A stretch of 64,000 bases of DNA from Microbacterium sp. SCN 70-27 (lineage in GTDB: Bacteria; Actinomycetota; Actinomycetes; Actinomycetales; Microbacteriaceae): positions 1 to 64,000 of the forward strand of contig MEEK01000006.1 of NCBI GenBank assembly GCA_001724425.1, in the 5' to 3' direction. Shown here one piece after another: positions 7,929 to 16,978 of the stretch. Each line of letters starts with the position of its first letter. The first letter of the stretch is position 1. A program made the position numbers and the translations under genes. A model generated the notes under the pieces. The model ran no database searches. It was not told the DNA's origin and saw nothing but the letters and a program-made list of their open reading frames with translations.

Positions 7929-8711
7929 TCAGGCGCGGAACCGTGCGAGGAACTCGCGGGTGCGGGGATGCCTCGGTGCGCCGAACACCTCACTGGGGGC
8001 GCCCTCTTCGACGATGACGCCCTGATCGAGGAAGACGACCCGGTCGGCGACGTCGCGCGCGAACGCCATCTCGTGCGTCGCCATGAGGATCGTCGTGCCT
8101 TCCGCGGCGAGGGAGCGGACGAGCTCGAGCACCTCGCCGACGAGCTCCGGGTCGAGGGCCGAGGTGATCTCGTCGAGCAGCAGCACCTCGGGGTCGGTCG
8201 CGATCGCACGGACGATCGCCGCGCGCTGCTGCTGGCCGCCCGACAGTCGGTCGGGATGCACGCGTGCGAACGGGGCGAGCCCGATCCGCTCGAGGAGCCC
8301 CATCGCGCGCGCCTCGGCATCCGCCCGCGGCATCCGGTGCACGACGCGCGAGGCGAGCGTCACGTTGTCGAGGATGCTGAGATGCGGGAACAGGTTGTAG
8401 CTCTGGAACACCGCGCCGAGCCTCGCCCGCACCCGGTTGCCGTCGATGCGCGGGTCGGAGATGTCCTCGTCGCCGAGGAAGATCCGCCCGTCATCGATCG
8501 TCTCGAGCAGGCCGAGGCACCGCAGGAGCGTCGATTTTCCCGATCCGGATGCCCCGATGAGTGCGACAACCTCGTGCGGGCGAAGCTCGAGCGACACCCC
8601 GCGCAGCACTTCGCGGTCGCCGAACGCCTTCCAGAGATCCTCCGCCCGGAGAGCGGGCAGAGCGGGCAGAGCAGGAGGGTCGGGAGGGCCACCGACAGGC
8701 GCCCCCGTCAC
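7929..8711 (-). CDS. Polar amino-acid ABC importer, ATP-binding protein
   Basis: 260 aa. Walker A GASGSGKST, Q-loop AVFQSYNLFPH, signature LSGGQQQRAAIVRAI, Walker B VLLLDEITSALD and H-loop ATHEMAF are all intact. SYNLFPH and MATHEMAFARD are typical of the GlnQ/HisP group. The GTG start at 8711 overlaps the permease stop (GTGA), so it is coupled to the upstream gene and is last in the operon. A Pro/Ala-rich N-terminus of about 20 residues precedes the ABC domain. The substrate cannot be told from sequence. Confidence 0.92.
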   Translation of the reverse strand: MTGAPVGGPPDPPALPALPALRAEDLWKAFGDREVLRGVSLELRPHEVVALIGASGSGKSTLLRCLGLLETIDDGRIFLGDEDISDPRIDGNRVRARLGAVFQSYNLFPHLSILDNVTLASRVVHRMPRADAEARAMGLLERIGLAPFARVHPDRLSGGQQQRAAIVRAIATDPEVLLLDEITSALDPELVGEVLELVRSLAAEGTTILMATHEMAFARDVADRVVFLDQGVIVEEGAPSEVFGAPRHPRTREFLARFRA

Positions 8712-9553
8712 AGCACCGCTCCCGCCTGCTCGCGCTCGCGCAGCCGCGCGGTGTACCAGTCGGTGAGCCGGATCGTCGGGATCGCGAGCAGCACGAACAG
8801 CAGCGCCGCGACGACGTAGGGCGTGAAGTTGTACGTCACCGCGACGACCGACCGCGCCGCAGCGATCGCGTCGATGACGGCGAGGATCGAGATGAGTCCC
8901 ACATCCTTCTGCATAGACACGAAGTCGTTCATGAGGGGAGGCGTGATCTTCCGGAGCGCCTGCGGCAGCACGACCCGCCGCAGGGTCTGCACGTGCCCGA
9001 GCCCGAGCGCCCGCGCGGCGAGCCGCTGCGACGGGTGCACCGCGTCCATCCCGGCGCGGATCACCTCGGCGACGTAGGACGAGTAGGTGAGGGTGACCGC
9101 GAGCACCCCGAGCGCGATGGTATTCAGTCGCACCCCGACGATCGTCGGCAGGCCGAACCCGACGAGGTACAGCACGATGATGAAGGGGATGCCACGGAAG
9201 AGGTCCGTATACCCCGCGGCGAATGCCCGCAGCGGAAAGAAGACCGGGCCGCGGAGCGTCCGGAGCGTCGCCAGCAGCAGCGCCGCGACCGCCACGGCGG
9301 GCACCGACAGCGCCAGCACGAGCAGATTGATGAGGAAGCCGTCCCACACCTTCGGCAGCGCCTCGAGCGCGGCGGCCGGGTCGAAGAAGGTGGCCTGGAC
9401 CTTCGCCCATCCGGGCGTGTTGATCACCGTGGCCCACACGATCACCGCGAACGCGAGCGTCGAGCCGATCGCGATGAGGATCGACCGGCCCTGCCGCCCG
9501 CGGCGGTACGCGCGCCGCTCGATCTCGAGGGCGCTCGGGCTGTGCGTGGTCAC
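8708..9553 (-). CDS. Polar amino-acid ABC importer, permease
   Basis: 281 aa with one N-terminal membrane segment (about 25-45) followed by the HisM-type permease domain. It carries the family segments TDLFRGIPFIIVLYLVGFGLP and the cytoplasmic EAA-like loop AARALGLGHVQTLRRVVLPQALR. It moves the amino acid through the membrane. A single permease gene implies a homodimer. It sits between the binding-protein gene (22 bp upstream) and the ATPase gene (4-base overlap). Confidence 0.9.
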   Translation of the reverse strand: MTTHSPSALEIERRAYRRGRQGRSILIAIGSTLAFAVIVWATVINTPGWAKVQATFFDPAAALEALPKVWDGFLINLLVLALSVPAVAVAALLLATLRTLRGPVFFPLRAFAAGYTDLFRGIPFIIVLYLVGFGLPTIVGVRLNTIALGVLAVTLTYSSYVAEVIRAGMDAVHPSQRLAARALGLGHVQTLRRVVLPQALRKITPPLMNDFVSMQKDVGLISILAVIDAIAAARSVVAVTYNFTPYVVAALLFVLLAIPTIRLTDWYTARLREREQAGAVL

Positions 9554-9575
9554 GGAACGACGTTACCCGAACGGG

Positions 9576-10424
9576 TCACTTCAGCTGCGGGATGCCATCC
9601 GTCAGCACGCTCAGCCACTTCTTCTCGAGGTCCGCGAGAGTGCCGTTCTCGCGCAGCGTGTCGACGGCCTTCGTCACCCGTTCCGTCAGGGGCGAGTCCT
9701 TCGCGAGCAGCAGGCCCCACTGATCCGGGATGCCGGCGGCGGGCAGCTGCCCCACGACGAACGAGTTCTCGATGTACGGGACGACCGTCGCGACGTATGC
9801 GGTCGGGGTGTCGAGCACGACGGCGTCGATCTGGCCGGCCTTGAGCGCGGCGGTGGCATCCTCGTTCGAGCTGTACAGCTGCGGCGCCGTCGTCGGGGCG
9901 ATCGCCTGCTCGAGCGTCGCGGCGCTCGTCGACCCGGCCATCGCGCCGAGCGTCAGCTTCTTCAGCCCCGCGATGTCGGTGACCCCGTCGGCCTTGCCGC
10001 CCTTGACCGCGACGACCGACTGGCTCGCCTCGTAGTAGGGCGAGGAGAAGTCGACGGCCTCCTTGCGCTTGTCGGTGATCGTGTACTGCTGGATGTTGAA
10101 GTCGAAGTCCTTCGGCCCCGGCGCGATGGCCGCCTCGAACGAGGTGCGCACCCAGACGACGTCCTCCTTCTTGAAGCCGAGCTGGTCCGCCACGGCGTAC
10201 GCGACGGCCGCCTCGAAGCCCTCACCCGACGCGGGGTCGTCCTTCAGCACGTACGGCTCGTAGGCCTGCGTTCCCGTCGCGATCGTGAGCTTCCCCGGGG
10301 TGACGAAGCCGGAGCCCGCGTCGCCCGATCCGGTCGGAGCGGCCCCACCCGCGCAGCCGGCGAGGAGGAGTGCGGCCGCGGAGACGGCGGTGACGAGGGC
10401 GGTGCGCAGTGCAGGACGCGACAT
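9576..10424 (-). CDS. Polar amino-acid ABC importer, substrate-binding lipoprotein
   Basis: 282 aa with a lipoprotein signal (hydrophobic run and lipobox LLAGC near residues 20-24), so it is membrane-anchored outside the cell. The mature part is an SBP_bac_3 fold: LTIATGTQAYEPYVL, GFEAAVAYAVADQLGFK, FNIQQYTITDKRKEAVDFSSPYY, LGAMAGSTSAATLEQ. The DEAVDFS-like segment is usual in polar amino-acid binders. It is first gene of the three-gene importer operon and follows a GGATCCCC element before the ATG. Glutamate, glutamine or another polar amino acid is possible. Confidence 0.9.
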   Translation of the reverse strand: MSRPALRTALVTAVSAAALLLAGCAGGAAPTGSGDAGSGFVTPGKLTIATGTQAYEPYVLKDDPASGEGFEAAVAYAVADQLGFKKEDVVWVRTSFEAAIAPGPKDFDFNIQQYTITDKRKEAVDFSSPYYEASQSVVAVKGGKADGVTDIAGLKKLTLGAMAGSTSAATLEQAIAPTTAPQLYSSNEDATAALKAGQIDAVVLDTPTAYVATVVPYIENSFVVGQLPAAGIPDQWGLLLAKDSPLTERVTKAVDTLRENGTLADLEKKWLSVLTDGIPQLK

Positions 10425-10529
10425 GGGGATCCTTCGGCTGTGGAGAGCGGCAGAGCATATGCCGCGGCATCCATCATCTCCGCTCTGGCGTCCGCCGGGC
10501 TCCGCACGCGTCCGTTTGTTACGCGGTCG

Positions 10530-11078
10530 TCATGTGCCGAGGTCGTCGAGCATCTTGCGCTGCTCGGGCGTGAGCCCGTCGTCGAGCTCCGCCGCGACGG
10601 ACGGAGAGGGTGCGCTCGTGCCACCGGCCGAGGGGGCCGTGCCGCCGCGGATACCGCTGCGTGCCCGGTCGTACACCTCGCCCGTCTTCGCCTCGACGCG
10701 ATCGTCGATCGCGTCGTAGATGATCCACGCGATCAGGAGCAGGACCGGCGGCAGTACCCACCCCCACACGAAACCGCGCACCTGGACGCCCGAGAACAGC
10801 ACGACGAGCACCCAGATGATGAGCTCGACGAGGAGGACGGCGCCGTACTGGACGAGCTTCTCCCCGGCGGCGGTCCGGCTCGAGGACGACTTCGCGGCGG
10901 CGTTCGAGAACGCCTTCCCGATCGCCGGCTTCAGCCAGATCGTGGCGGCTGTGAGGATGACGGATGCCCAGAGGGCCGCCCACCCGACGCGCACTGTCGA
11001 GAGTACCCATCCGATGACGAGCAGCACGACGACGTTGAACACGTACAGCGATGCGAATCGCACGATCCAGGACTTCAT
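10530..11078 (-). CDS. Small membrane protein of unknown function
   Basis: 182 aa from ATG 11078. Two N-terminal membrane segments (LYVFNVVVLLVIGWVLS, LWASVILTAATIWL), then two more (YGAVLLVELIIWVLVVLFSG, VWGWVLPPVLLLIAWIIYDAI), then a charged cytoplasmic tail ending LTPEQRKMLDDLG. This arrangement resembles phage-holin-4-like/DUF actinobacterial membrane proteins, but I cannot name a function. Reading further upstream gives composition unlike the rest, so the MKSW start is preferred. Confidence 0.75.
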   Translation of the reverse strand: MKSWIVRFASLYVFNVVVLLVIGWVLSTVRVGWAALWASVILTAATIWLKPAIGKAFSNAAAKSSSSRTAAGEKLVQYGAVLLVELIIWVLVVLFSGVQVRGFVWGWVLPPVLLLIAWIIYDAIDDRVEAKTGEVYDRARSGIRGGTAPSAGGTSAPSPSVAAELDDGLTPEQRKMLDDLGT

Positions 11079-11130
11079 GTGACCAGCGTGCCACGCCGCC
11101 CGGCGTGCGGGAAGAAGGCGGAGCCGCTGC

Positions 11131-11937
11131 TCACACGATCGAAGTGAGCACGTCCAGATCGTCGGTCGGCAGGGTGTCGGCCGTCGCCGTGACTGCGACC
11201 TCGACGAGGTCGGCACGGCCGCGCAGGACGTTCAGGAATGCCGTGTCCGCGGCATCCCGCCCCGTCGCGATGCGGACGAGGGTGCCGCGCGGGGCGAGTG
11301 TCGTGGCATCGACGACGTTCCAGCGCCCGTCGACCCAGGCCTCCGCGACGGCGTGGAAGTCCATCGGCTCGAGGCCCGGCGCGTAGACCGCGACGAGCCG
11401 CGCCGGGATGCCGAGGGCGCGCAGCAGCGCGACGCACAGGTGGCTGTAGTCTCGGCACACCCCTCGGCGCGCGAGGAGGGTCCGAGTCGCGCCGTCGGTC
11501 GGCAGGCTCGATCCGCTCACGTACGACAACTGTGTGCCGACCCATGACGAGACGGCGAGCAGCACGTCGCGGGGGTCGTCGATGCCGCCGAACTCCGCCG
11601 CCGCCGTCGGGGCGAGCGCGTCGGACTCGGCGTAGCGGCTCGGGCGCCCGTAGACGAGCAGCTCGGTCTCGTCTCCCGGGGCGATGGCCAGAGGCGGGAC
11701 TGCGCCGTCGATCGTCGCCGCGTAGTCGACGACGAGGCGCCCCGGCCCAGCGGTCACGCGGTGCAGCCGTCCGCCATGTGCATCGGTGAGGGCGCGCAGC
11801 GGCACGCTCGCGCCGTCGAGGGTGGCGCTGACGGACTCGGATGCCGGGGTGTAGGCGTCGGCGACGGCGATCGCGAAGACGAGGTCCGCCGTCTGCGCGA
11901 CGTCGAGGACGATGTGGCTGGTGACGGTGCGCTGCAT
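11131..11937 (-). CDS. Transglutaminase-like cysteine-protease-fold protein
   Basis: 268 aa. Residues 1-110 are a beta-rich N-terminal domain of the kind found in actinobacterial transglutaminase-like proteins. The C-terminal part has the catalytic triad: Cys in RRGVCRDYSHL, His in MDFHAVAEAWVDG and Asp in WNVVDATTLAPR. No signal peptide is seen, so it is probably cytoplasmic. It may act as a peptidase or amide-processing enzyme. The substrate is unknown, and the neighbouring aromatic genes give no clear link. Confidence 0.82.
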   Translation of the reverse strand: MQRTVTSHIVLDVAQTADLVFAIAVADAYTPASESVSATLDGASVPLRALTDAHGGRLHRVTAGPGRLVVDYAATIDGAVPPLAIAPGDETELLVYGRPSRYAESDALAPTAAAEFGGIDDPRDVLLAVSSWVGTQLSYVSGSSLPTDGATRTLLARRGVCRDYSHLCVALLRALGIPARLVAVYAPGLEPMDFHAVAEAWVDGRWNVVDATTLAPRGTLVRIATGRDAADTAFLNVLRGRADLVEVAVTATADTLPTDDLDVLTSIV

Positions 11938-11998
11938 GGGCCCAGCGTGGCACGAACTCGTTTCGGGCTCGTGACCCTTGACACTCGCGAGGATCGCG

Positions 11999-12802
11999 TC
12001 AGTACGACGCCCGCTGCGTGTCGTCGGCGCTCGGGATCCACCGGGCCGCGAGGGCCTCCGACCCGCGGGCGAGCAGGGCGACATCCGCCCCGACGAGGAC
12101 GAAGTCCGCACCCGCCTCGATGTAGGACTGGGCGACGGCGGGGTCGAACGCGTTGACGCCGACGGGCTTTCCCGCGCCCTTCACGGCGGCGAAGGTCGCC
12201 CGCACGGCCGCGGTCACGTCGGGGTGGGTCTGCTGTCCGAGCAGGCCCATCGAGGCGGCGAGGTCGCTCGGCCCGACGAAGACGCCGTCGATCCCGTCGA
12301 CGGCGGCGATCTCGGATGCCGCGGCGACCCCCTCCGCGGTCTCGATCTGCACGAACACCGACACGTAGGCATCCGCGTTCTGCAGGTAGTCCTCGACGCG
12401 GTTCCACCGCGCGGAGCGGGCGAGGGCCGACCCGACGCCGCGGCGCCCGCGCGGCGGGTAGCGCACCGCCTCGACGACGGCGGATGCCTCGGCGGCCGAC
12501 GACACCATCGGGACGAGCACGTTCTGCGCACCGAGATCGAGCACCTGCTTGATCGTGACGATGTCACCCACCGGCACGCGGACGACCGGGGTGGTCCCCG
12601 ACCCCTCGACCGCCTGCAGCTGCGCGAGCACCGTCGTGAGGGAGTTCGGCCCGTGCTCCATATCGATGAGGAGCCAGTCGAGGCCTGCGCCCGCGATGAT
12701 CTCCGCGACGAGGGCGGAGCCCGTGCACACCCACGCACCCGCGAGGGGGCGGGGCGCTTCGGCCAGGCGGTCGCGGAAGGTCGCGCTCACGCGAAACGAC
12801 AT
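11999..12802 (-). CDS. hpaI: 4-hydroxy-2-oxoheptanedioate aldolase (HpaI/HpcH family)
   Basis: 267-aa class II pyruvate aldolase. It cleaves 4-hydroxy-2-oxoheptane-1,7-dioate to pyruvate and succinic semialdehyde, the last step of the homoprotocatechuate route. Family motifs seen are LLIDMEHGPNSL near residue 48, VRVPVGD, the metal-binding VQIETAEG with Glu, and DGVFVGPSDLAASMG with Asp. It overlaps the 3' end of the upstream hydratase gene by 16 bp, and its ATG is at 12802. Substrate choice rests on the surrounding hpa genes, because family members accept several 2-keto-hydroxy acids. Confidence 0.9.
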   Translation of the reverse strand: MSFRVSATFRDRLAEAPRPLAGAWVCTGSALVAEIIAGAGLDWLLIDMEHGPNSLTTVLAQLQAVEGSGTTPVVRVPVGDIVTIKQVLDLGAQNVLVPMVSSAAEASAVVEAVRYPPRGRRGVGSALARSARWNRVEDYLQNADAYVSVFVQIETAEGVAAASEIAAVDGIDGVFVGPSDLAASMGLLGQQTHPDVTAAVRATFAAVKGAGKPVGVNAFDPAVAQSYIEAGADFVLVGADVALLARGSEALAARWIPSADDTQRASY

Positions 12803-13572
12803 GTGATGACTCCCATCGGCCCGAAGTCGGCGTGCACCTCGTCGCCCGCCGACACCCACATCGGCCGGGTGAACGAGCCCGCCAGGACGATCTCGCCCGC
12901 CTCGAGTCTCGCACCATGCTGCGCGAGCTTGTTCGCGAGCCACGCGACCCCGGTGGCCGGATGCCCGAGCACCCCCATCGCGACGCCCGTCTCCTCGATC
13001 TCGCCGTTCCGCGAGAGCACGCCGGGGACCCACCGCAGGTCGATCTCGTCGGGGCGGCGGTGCTCGTCACCGAGCACCATCGCCCCGTACGCGGCGTTGT
13101 CGCTGATGGTGTCGACGATCGTGCGGCCCTCGAGCTCGATGTGCGAGTTCAGGATCTCGAGGGCCGGCACGGCGTAGTCGATCGCATCCAGGGCATCCGC
13201 GAGCGTGCAGTCGGGGCCGGCGAGCGGCTCCTTCAGGACGAAGGCGAGCTCGACCTCGATGCGAACGTTCGAGAAGTGCGCGGTGCGCACGGTCGCGCCG
13301 GAGCGGTACACGGTGTCGTCGAACATGACGCCGTAGTCGGGCTCGGTGATGCCCGTCGCCTGCTGCATCGCCTTCGACGTGAGCCCGATCTTGTGCCCGA
13401 CGAGGCGCCGCCCCGACGCCACCATCCGGTCGCGCCACACGCCCTGGATGGCGTAGGAGTCCTCGATCGCCGCCTCCGGGTAGCGCGCCGTGATGCGCGG
13501 GATGACCCCGTGCGTCCGGTCCGCCTCGGCGAGCTCTTCGGCGATCGTGTCGATCTGTTCGCGTGTCAGCAT
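12787..13572 (-). CDS. hpaH: 2-oxohept-4-ene-1,7-dioate hydratase
   Basis: 261 aa of the hydratase/decarboxylase (FAH-fold MhpD/HpaH) family. It adds water to the linear oxo-heptene dioate to give the aldolase substrate. The family segments ALVGHKIGLTSKAMQ, GVMFDD, FSNVRIEVELAFVLKEPLAG (metal ligands Glu and Glu), EILNSHIE and LAGSFTRPMWVSAGD are visible. The start ATG 13572 is followed by MLTREQID. It sits 10 bp after hpaD and overlaps the aldolase gene, so it is inside one operon. Confidence 0.9.
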   Translation of the reverse strand: MLTREQIDTIAEELAEADRTHGVIPRITARYPEAAIEDSYAIQGVWRDRMVASGRRLVGHKIGLTSKAMQQATGITEPDYGVMFDDTVYRSGATVRTAHFSNVRIEVELAFVLKEPLAGPDCTLADALDAIDYAVPALEILNSHIELEGRTIVDTISDNAAYGAMVLGDEHRRPDEIDLRWVPGVLSRNGEIEETGVAMGVLGHPATGVAWLANKLAQHGARLEAGEIVLAGSFTRPMWVSAGDEVHADFGPMGVITCRFA

Positions 13573-13582
13573 GCTCTCTCCG

Positions 13583-14752
13583 TCAGAGCTGGTGACCGAG
13601 CTTGTACTCGCCCTGCTTGTACTCCGGCATGGAGTCGGCGCCCTCGTCGCGGCGCGTGTACGAGAACCCGTCCGCGCCGATCGTGACCGCCATCTCGCTG
13701 TCGTCCGTGCGGGCGATGACGGGCTGCGGGTTACCGTCGAGGTCGAGCACGAGGGATGCCTCGGTGTACCACGACGGCACGACGGGGTTCCCCCACCAGT
13801 CGCGGCGCTGGTTGTCGTGCACGTCCCACGTGATGACGGGGTTGTCGGGGTCGCCCGTGTAGTAGTCCTGCGTGTAGATCTCGACGCGGTGGCCGTCGGG
13901 GTCGCGCAGGTACAGGTAGAACGCGTTCGAGACGCCGTGGCGGCCGGGGCCGCGCTCGATGGCATCCGAGCGGCGGAGCGCGCCCAGCTTGTCGCAGATC
14001 GCGAGGATGTTGTGCTTCTCGTGGGTCGCGAACGCGACGTGGTGCATGCGCGGGCCGTCGCCGCCGGTCGCGGCGGTGTCGTGCACGGTGGGCTTCCGGC
14101 GCATCCACGCGGCGTAGACGGTGCCCGCCTCGTCCTGGATGTCCTCCGTCACGCGGAAGCCGAGGTCCTGGTAGTGGCGGACGGCCCGCGGGACGTCGGG
14201 CGTGACCTGGTTGAAGTGGTCGAGGCGCACGAGCTCGCCTGGCGTCTGCAGGTCGTAGCGCCACGACAGGCGCTCGACGTGCGTCGTCTCGAAGAAGAAC
14301 TCGTACGGGAACCCGAGCGGGTCCTCGACGCGGACGGAGTCGCCGATCCCCTTGACGAAGCCTTCGGGGCGGCGCTCGACGCGGCATCCGAGCTCCGTGT
14401 AGAACGCGACGGCTCGGTCGAGGTCCTCCGCCGAGCGCACGCGGTAGCTGAAGGCCGCGACGGCGGCGATGGGGCCCTTGCGCAGCACGAGGTTGTGGTG
14501 GATGAACTCCTCGGTCGAACGCAGGTAGATCGCCTCGTCGTCCTCGCCCGAGACGTGCAGGCCCAGCACGTCGACGTAGAACTCGCGGGAGGCCGCGAGG
14601 TCCGTCACGACGAGCTCCATGTACGCGCAGCGCAGGATGTCCGGCGGTGCCGACTGCGGCGTCGCCACGGGGTTGGGCGAGTGGATCGGAGCCTCCTGGC
14701 TCACGTAGAACCCGGAGGAGGTCAGGGTCATCTGGTCACGCTGGGTCATCAT
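13583..14752 (-). CDS. hpaD: 3,4-dihydroxyphenylacetate 2,3-dioxygenase (extradiol, type I)
   Basis: 389 aa, close to the Arthrobacter MndD and Brevibacterium HPCD enzymes. It opens the ring of homoprotocatechuate to 5-carboxymethyl-2-hydroxymuconate semialdehyde. Two glyoxalase-fold modules are present. The expected metal ligands are His in RLDHFNQVTPDV, His in MHHVAFATHEKH and Glu in HRVEIYTQDYY. Whether Fe(II) or Mn(II) is used cannot be read from this. The start ATG overlaps the hpaE stop by one base (TGATG). The last residues (about 330-389) form the C-terminal extension seen in this subgroup. Confidence 0.93.
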   Translation of the reverse strand: MMTQRDQMTLTSSGFYVSQEAPIHSPNPVATPQSAPPDILRCAYMELVVTDLAASREFYVDVLGLHVSGEDDEAIYLRSTEEFIHHNLVLRKGPIAAVAAFSYRVRSAEDLDRAVAFYTELGCRVERRPEGFVKGIGDSVRVEDPLGFPYEFFFETTHVERLSWRYDLQTPGELVRLDHFNQVTPDVPRAVRHYQDLGFRVTEDIQDEAGTVYAAWMRRKPTVHDTAATGGDGPRMHHVAFATHEKHNILAICDKLGALRRSDAIERGPGRHGVSNAFYLYLRDPDGHRVEIYTQDYYTGDPDNPVITWDVHDNQRRDWWGNPVVPSWYTEASLVLDLDGNPQPVIARTDDSEMAVTIGADGFSYTRRDEGADSMPEYKQGEYKLGHQL

Positions 14753-16269
14753 CAGGCTCCTTTGCCGAAGGTGGGGTTGTGGACCTTGCCGAGCGTGATG
14801 TGCACGGCCTGCTGGTCGGTGTAGAAATCGATCGAACGGTAGCCGCCCTCGTGGCCGAGGCCGGATGCCTTGACGCCCCCGAACGGGGTGCGGAGGTCGC
14901 GCACGTTGTTGGAGTTCAGCCACACCATGCCGGCCTCGAGCGACTGCGCGAAGTTGTGGGCGCGCTTGAGGTCGTTGGTCCAGACGTAGGCGGCGAGGCC
15001 GTACTTCGTGTTGTTGGCGAGGGCGAGGGCGTCCTCGTCGGTGTCGAACGGAGTGATCGCGACGACCGGCCCGAAGATCTCCTCCTGGAAGATGCGCGCG
15101 TCGGGGGAGACGTCGGCGAAGACGGTGGGGGCGACGAAGTTGCCCTCGGGGAAGGCCTCCGGCCGCCCGCCGCCGGCGACCAGGCGCCCTTCGCCCTTGC
15201 CGATCTCGACGTAGCTCATGACCTTCGCGAAGTGCTCGGGGTGCACGAGCGCCCCGACCTCGGTCGCGGGGTCGTGCGGGTAGCCGACCTTCACGCGCTT
15301 CGCCTGCGCGGCGTAGCGCTCGACGAACTCGTCGTACACGTCGCGCTGGACGAGGATGCGGCTGCCGGCGGTGCAGCGCTCACCGTTGAGGGAGAACACG
15401 CCGAAGATCGTCGCGTCGATCGCGGCGTCGAGGTCGGCGTCCGCGAAGACGATCGCGGGGCTCTTACCGCCGAGCTCCATCGACAGTCCCTTGAGGAACG
15501 GCGCCGCGTTGCCGAAGATCAGCTGGCCCGTGGAGCTCTCGCCCGTGAACGAGATGAGCGGAACCTCGGGGTGCTTGACGAGTGCGTCACCGGCATCCTC
15601 GCCGAGCCCGTTGACGAGGTTGAAGACGCCCTTCGGCAAGCCTGCCTCTTCGAAGATGCCGGCCCAGAGGGATGCCGACAGGGGCGTGAACTCGGCGGGC
15701 TTCAGCACGACGGTGTTGCCCGTCGCAAGCGCCGGGCCGAGCTTCCACGACTCGAGCATGAACGGCGTGTTCCACGGCGTGATGAGCCCCGCGACGCCGA
15801 TCGGCTTGCGGTTGACGTAGTTCATCTGACGCCCCGGGACCTTGAACGCGTCGTCGGTCTGGGCGACGATCAGGTCGGCGAAGAACCGGAAGTTCTCGGC
15901 GGCGCGGCGGGCCTGACCGAGCGCCTGCGTGATCGGCAGGCCCGAGTCGAACGATTCGAGCTCCGCGAGCCGGGCGTCGCGCGATTCGACGATGTCGGCG
16001 ATGCGGTGCAGCACGCGCGAGCGCTCGCGGGGCAGCATCCTCGGCCACGGGCCGTCGGTGAACGCCCGGCGGGCGGCAGCGACGGCACGGTCGATGTCGG
16101 CCTTCTTGCCCGCCGCGGCCTGTACGTACACCTCATTGCTGACGGGCTCGAGCACGTCGAACGTGTCGCCGTCGAGCGAGTCGACGAACTCGCCGTCGAT
16201 GTAGTGGCGGATGCGGTCGGGCAGGTCGGCCGGGGTGTGGCGCGAATCGAGCGCGGGGGCGTCGGTCAT
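14752..16269 (-). CDS. hpaE: 5-carboxymethyl-2-hydroxymuconate semialdehyde dehydrogenase
   Basis: 505-aa NAD-dependent aldehyde dehydrogenase. It oxidises the ring-cleavage aldehyde to the dicarboxylate. Visible motifs are TPWNTPFMLESWK, NTVVLKPAEFTPLSA, the catalytic Glu in MELGGKSPAIV, the catalytic Cys in NGERCTAGSR and EEIFGPVVAI. ATG 16269 is preceded by the strong site AAGGAGAC. It sits between the GntR regulator gene and hpaD. HpaE is the specific assignment because of its place in the meta-cleavage operon. Confidence 0.92.
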   Translation of the reverse strand: MTDAPALDSRHTPADLPDRIRHYIDGEFVDSLDGDTFDVLEPVSNEVYVQAAAGKKADIDRAVAAARRAFTDGPWPRMLPRERSRVLHRIADIVESRDARLAELESFDSGLPITQALGQARRAAENFRFFADLIVAQTDDAFKVPGRQMNYVNRKPIGVAGLITPWNTPFMLESWKLGPALATGNTVVLKPAEFTPLSASLWAGIFEEAGLPKGVFNLVNGLGEDAGDALVKHPEVPLISFTGESSTGQLIFGNAAPFLKGLSMELGGKSPAIVFADADLDAAIDATIFGVFSLNGERCTAGSRILVQRDVYDEFVERYAAQAKRVKVGYPHDPATEVGALVHPEHFAKVMSYVEIGKGEGRLVAGGGRPEAFPEGNFVAPTVFADVSPDARIFQEEIFGPVVAITPFDTDEDALALANNTKYGLAAYVWTNDLKRAHNFAQSLEAGMVWLNSNNVRDLRTPFGGVKASGLGHEGGYRSIDFYTDQQAVHITLGKVHNPTFGKGA

Positions 16270-16294
16270 GGTGTCTCCTTCGACGGGGCTGGTG

Positions 16295-16978
16295 TCAGAA
16301 AGCGGGGAGGCCGAGGGCCTCATCGGGATGCTCGTGGATCATGTAGGCGTCGAGCGTCGCCGAGCGGTGGCGCCGCGCGGCCTTCTCGATCTCGCCGAGC
16401 GGAGCGCTGTTCTCGATCAGGCGCAGGATGTTCTCGTGCTCGTGGACGGACTCCTGGGCGCGGCCGGGGACGAAGCTGAACGTGGACTCGCGCAGGTGCC
16501 CGAGGCGCGCCCACTCGGCGTCGACGAGTTCGATCATGCGGGGATTCGCGCACTTGCCGAACAGCACCTGGTGGAAGTCGTGGTTCAGCGACGTGAACGC
16601 GCGGGGGTCGAAGTGGTCGAGCGTCTCGATCATGAGCTCGTTGATCGAGCGTGCGGCGCGGATGTCGTCGGCCGTGAGACGCCGTGCGGCGAGGGCGGTC
16701 GCCGTGCCCTCGAGGACCGACAGGGCCTGCATCGAGTAGCGGTAGGCCGAGTCGTCGACCATCGAGACGCGCGCACCGACGTTCCGCTCGAACGTCACGA
16801 GCCCCTCGGCCTCGAGCTGGCGGATCGCCTCGCGCACGGGCACGACGCTCATGTCGAGGTCGCCCGCGATGGAGCCGAGCACGAGGCGGTAGCCGGGCGT
16901 GAACTCCTGCCGCGCGATGCGCTCCTTGATCCAGTGGTAGGCCTGCTGCGACTTGCTGAGGCTCGTCGCCGCGGTCAC
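16295..16978 (-). CDS. GntR-family (FadR/FCD subfamily) transcriptional regulator of the aromatic island
   Basis: 227 aa. An N-terminal winged HTH (residues 10-75, with SVVPVREAIRQLEAEGLVTF) is followed by an all-helical FCD effector domain. The FCD domain has metal-ligand-like residues in HFDPRAFTSLNHDFHQVLFG and HEHENILRLIE. Its GTG start overlaps the stop of the FAH-RraA gene (GTGA), so it is co-transcribed with the pathway it probably controls. A 12-bp FadR-type palindrome (18523-18534) in the divergent promoter is a good candidate operator. The inducer is likely an aromatic acid or pathway intermediate; this is inference. Confidence 0.88.
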   Translation of the reverse strand: MTAATSLSKSQQAYHWIKERIARQEFTPGYRLVLGSIAGDLDMSVVPVREAIRQLEAEGLVTFERNVGARVSMVDDSAYRYSMQALSVLEGTATALAARRLTADDIRAARSINELMIETLDHFDPRAFTSLNHDFHQVLFGKCANPRMIELVDAEWARLGHLRESTFSFVPGRAQESVHEHENILRLIENSAPLGEIEKAARRHRSATLDAYMIHEHPDEALGLPAF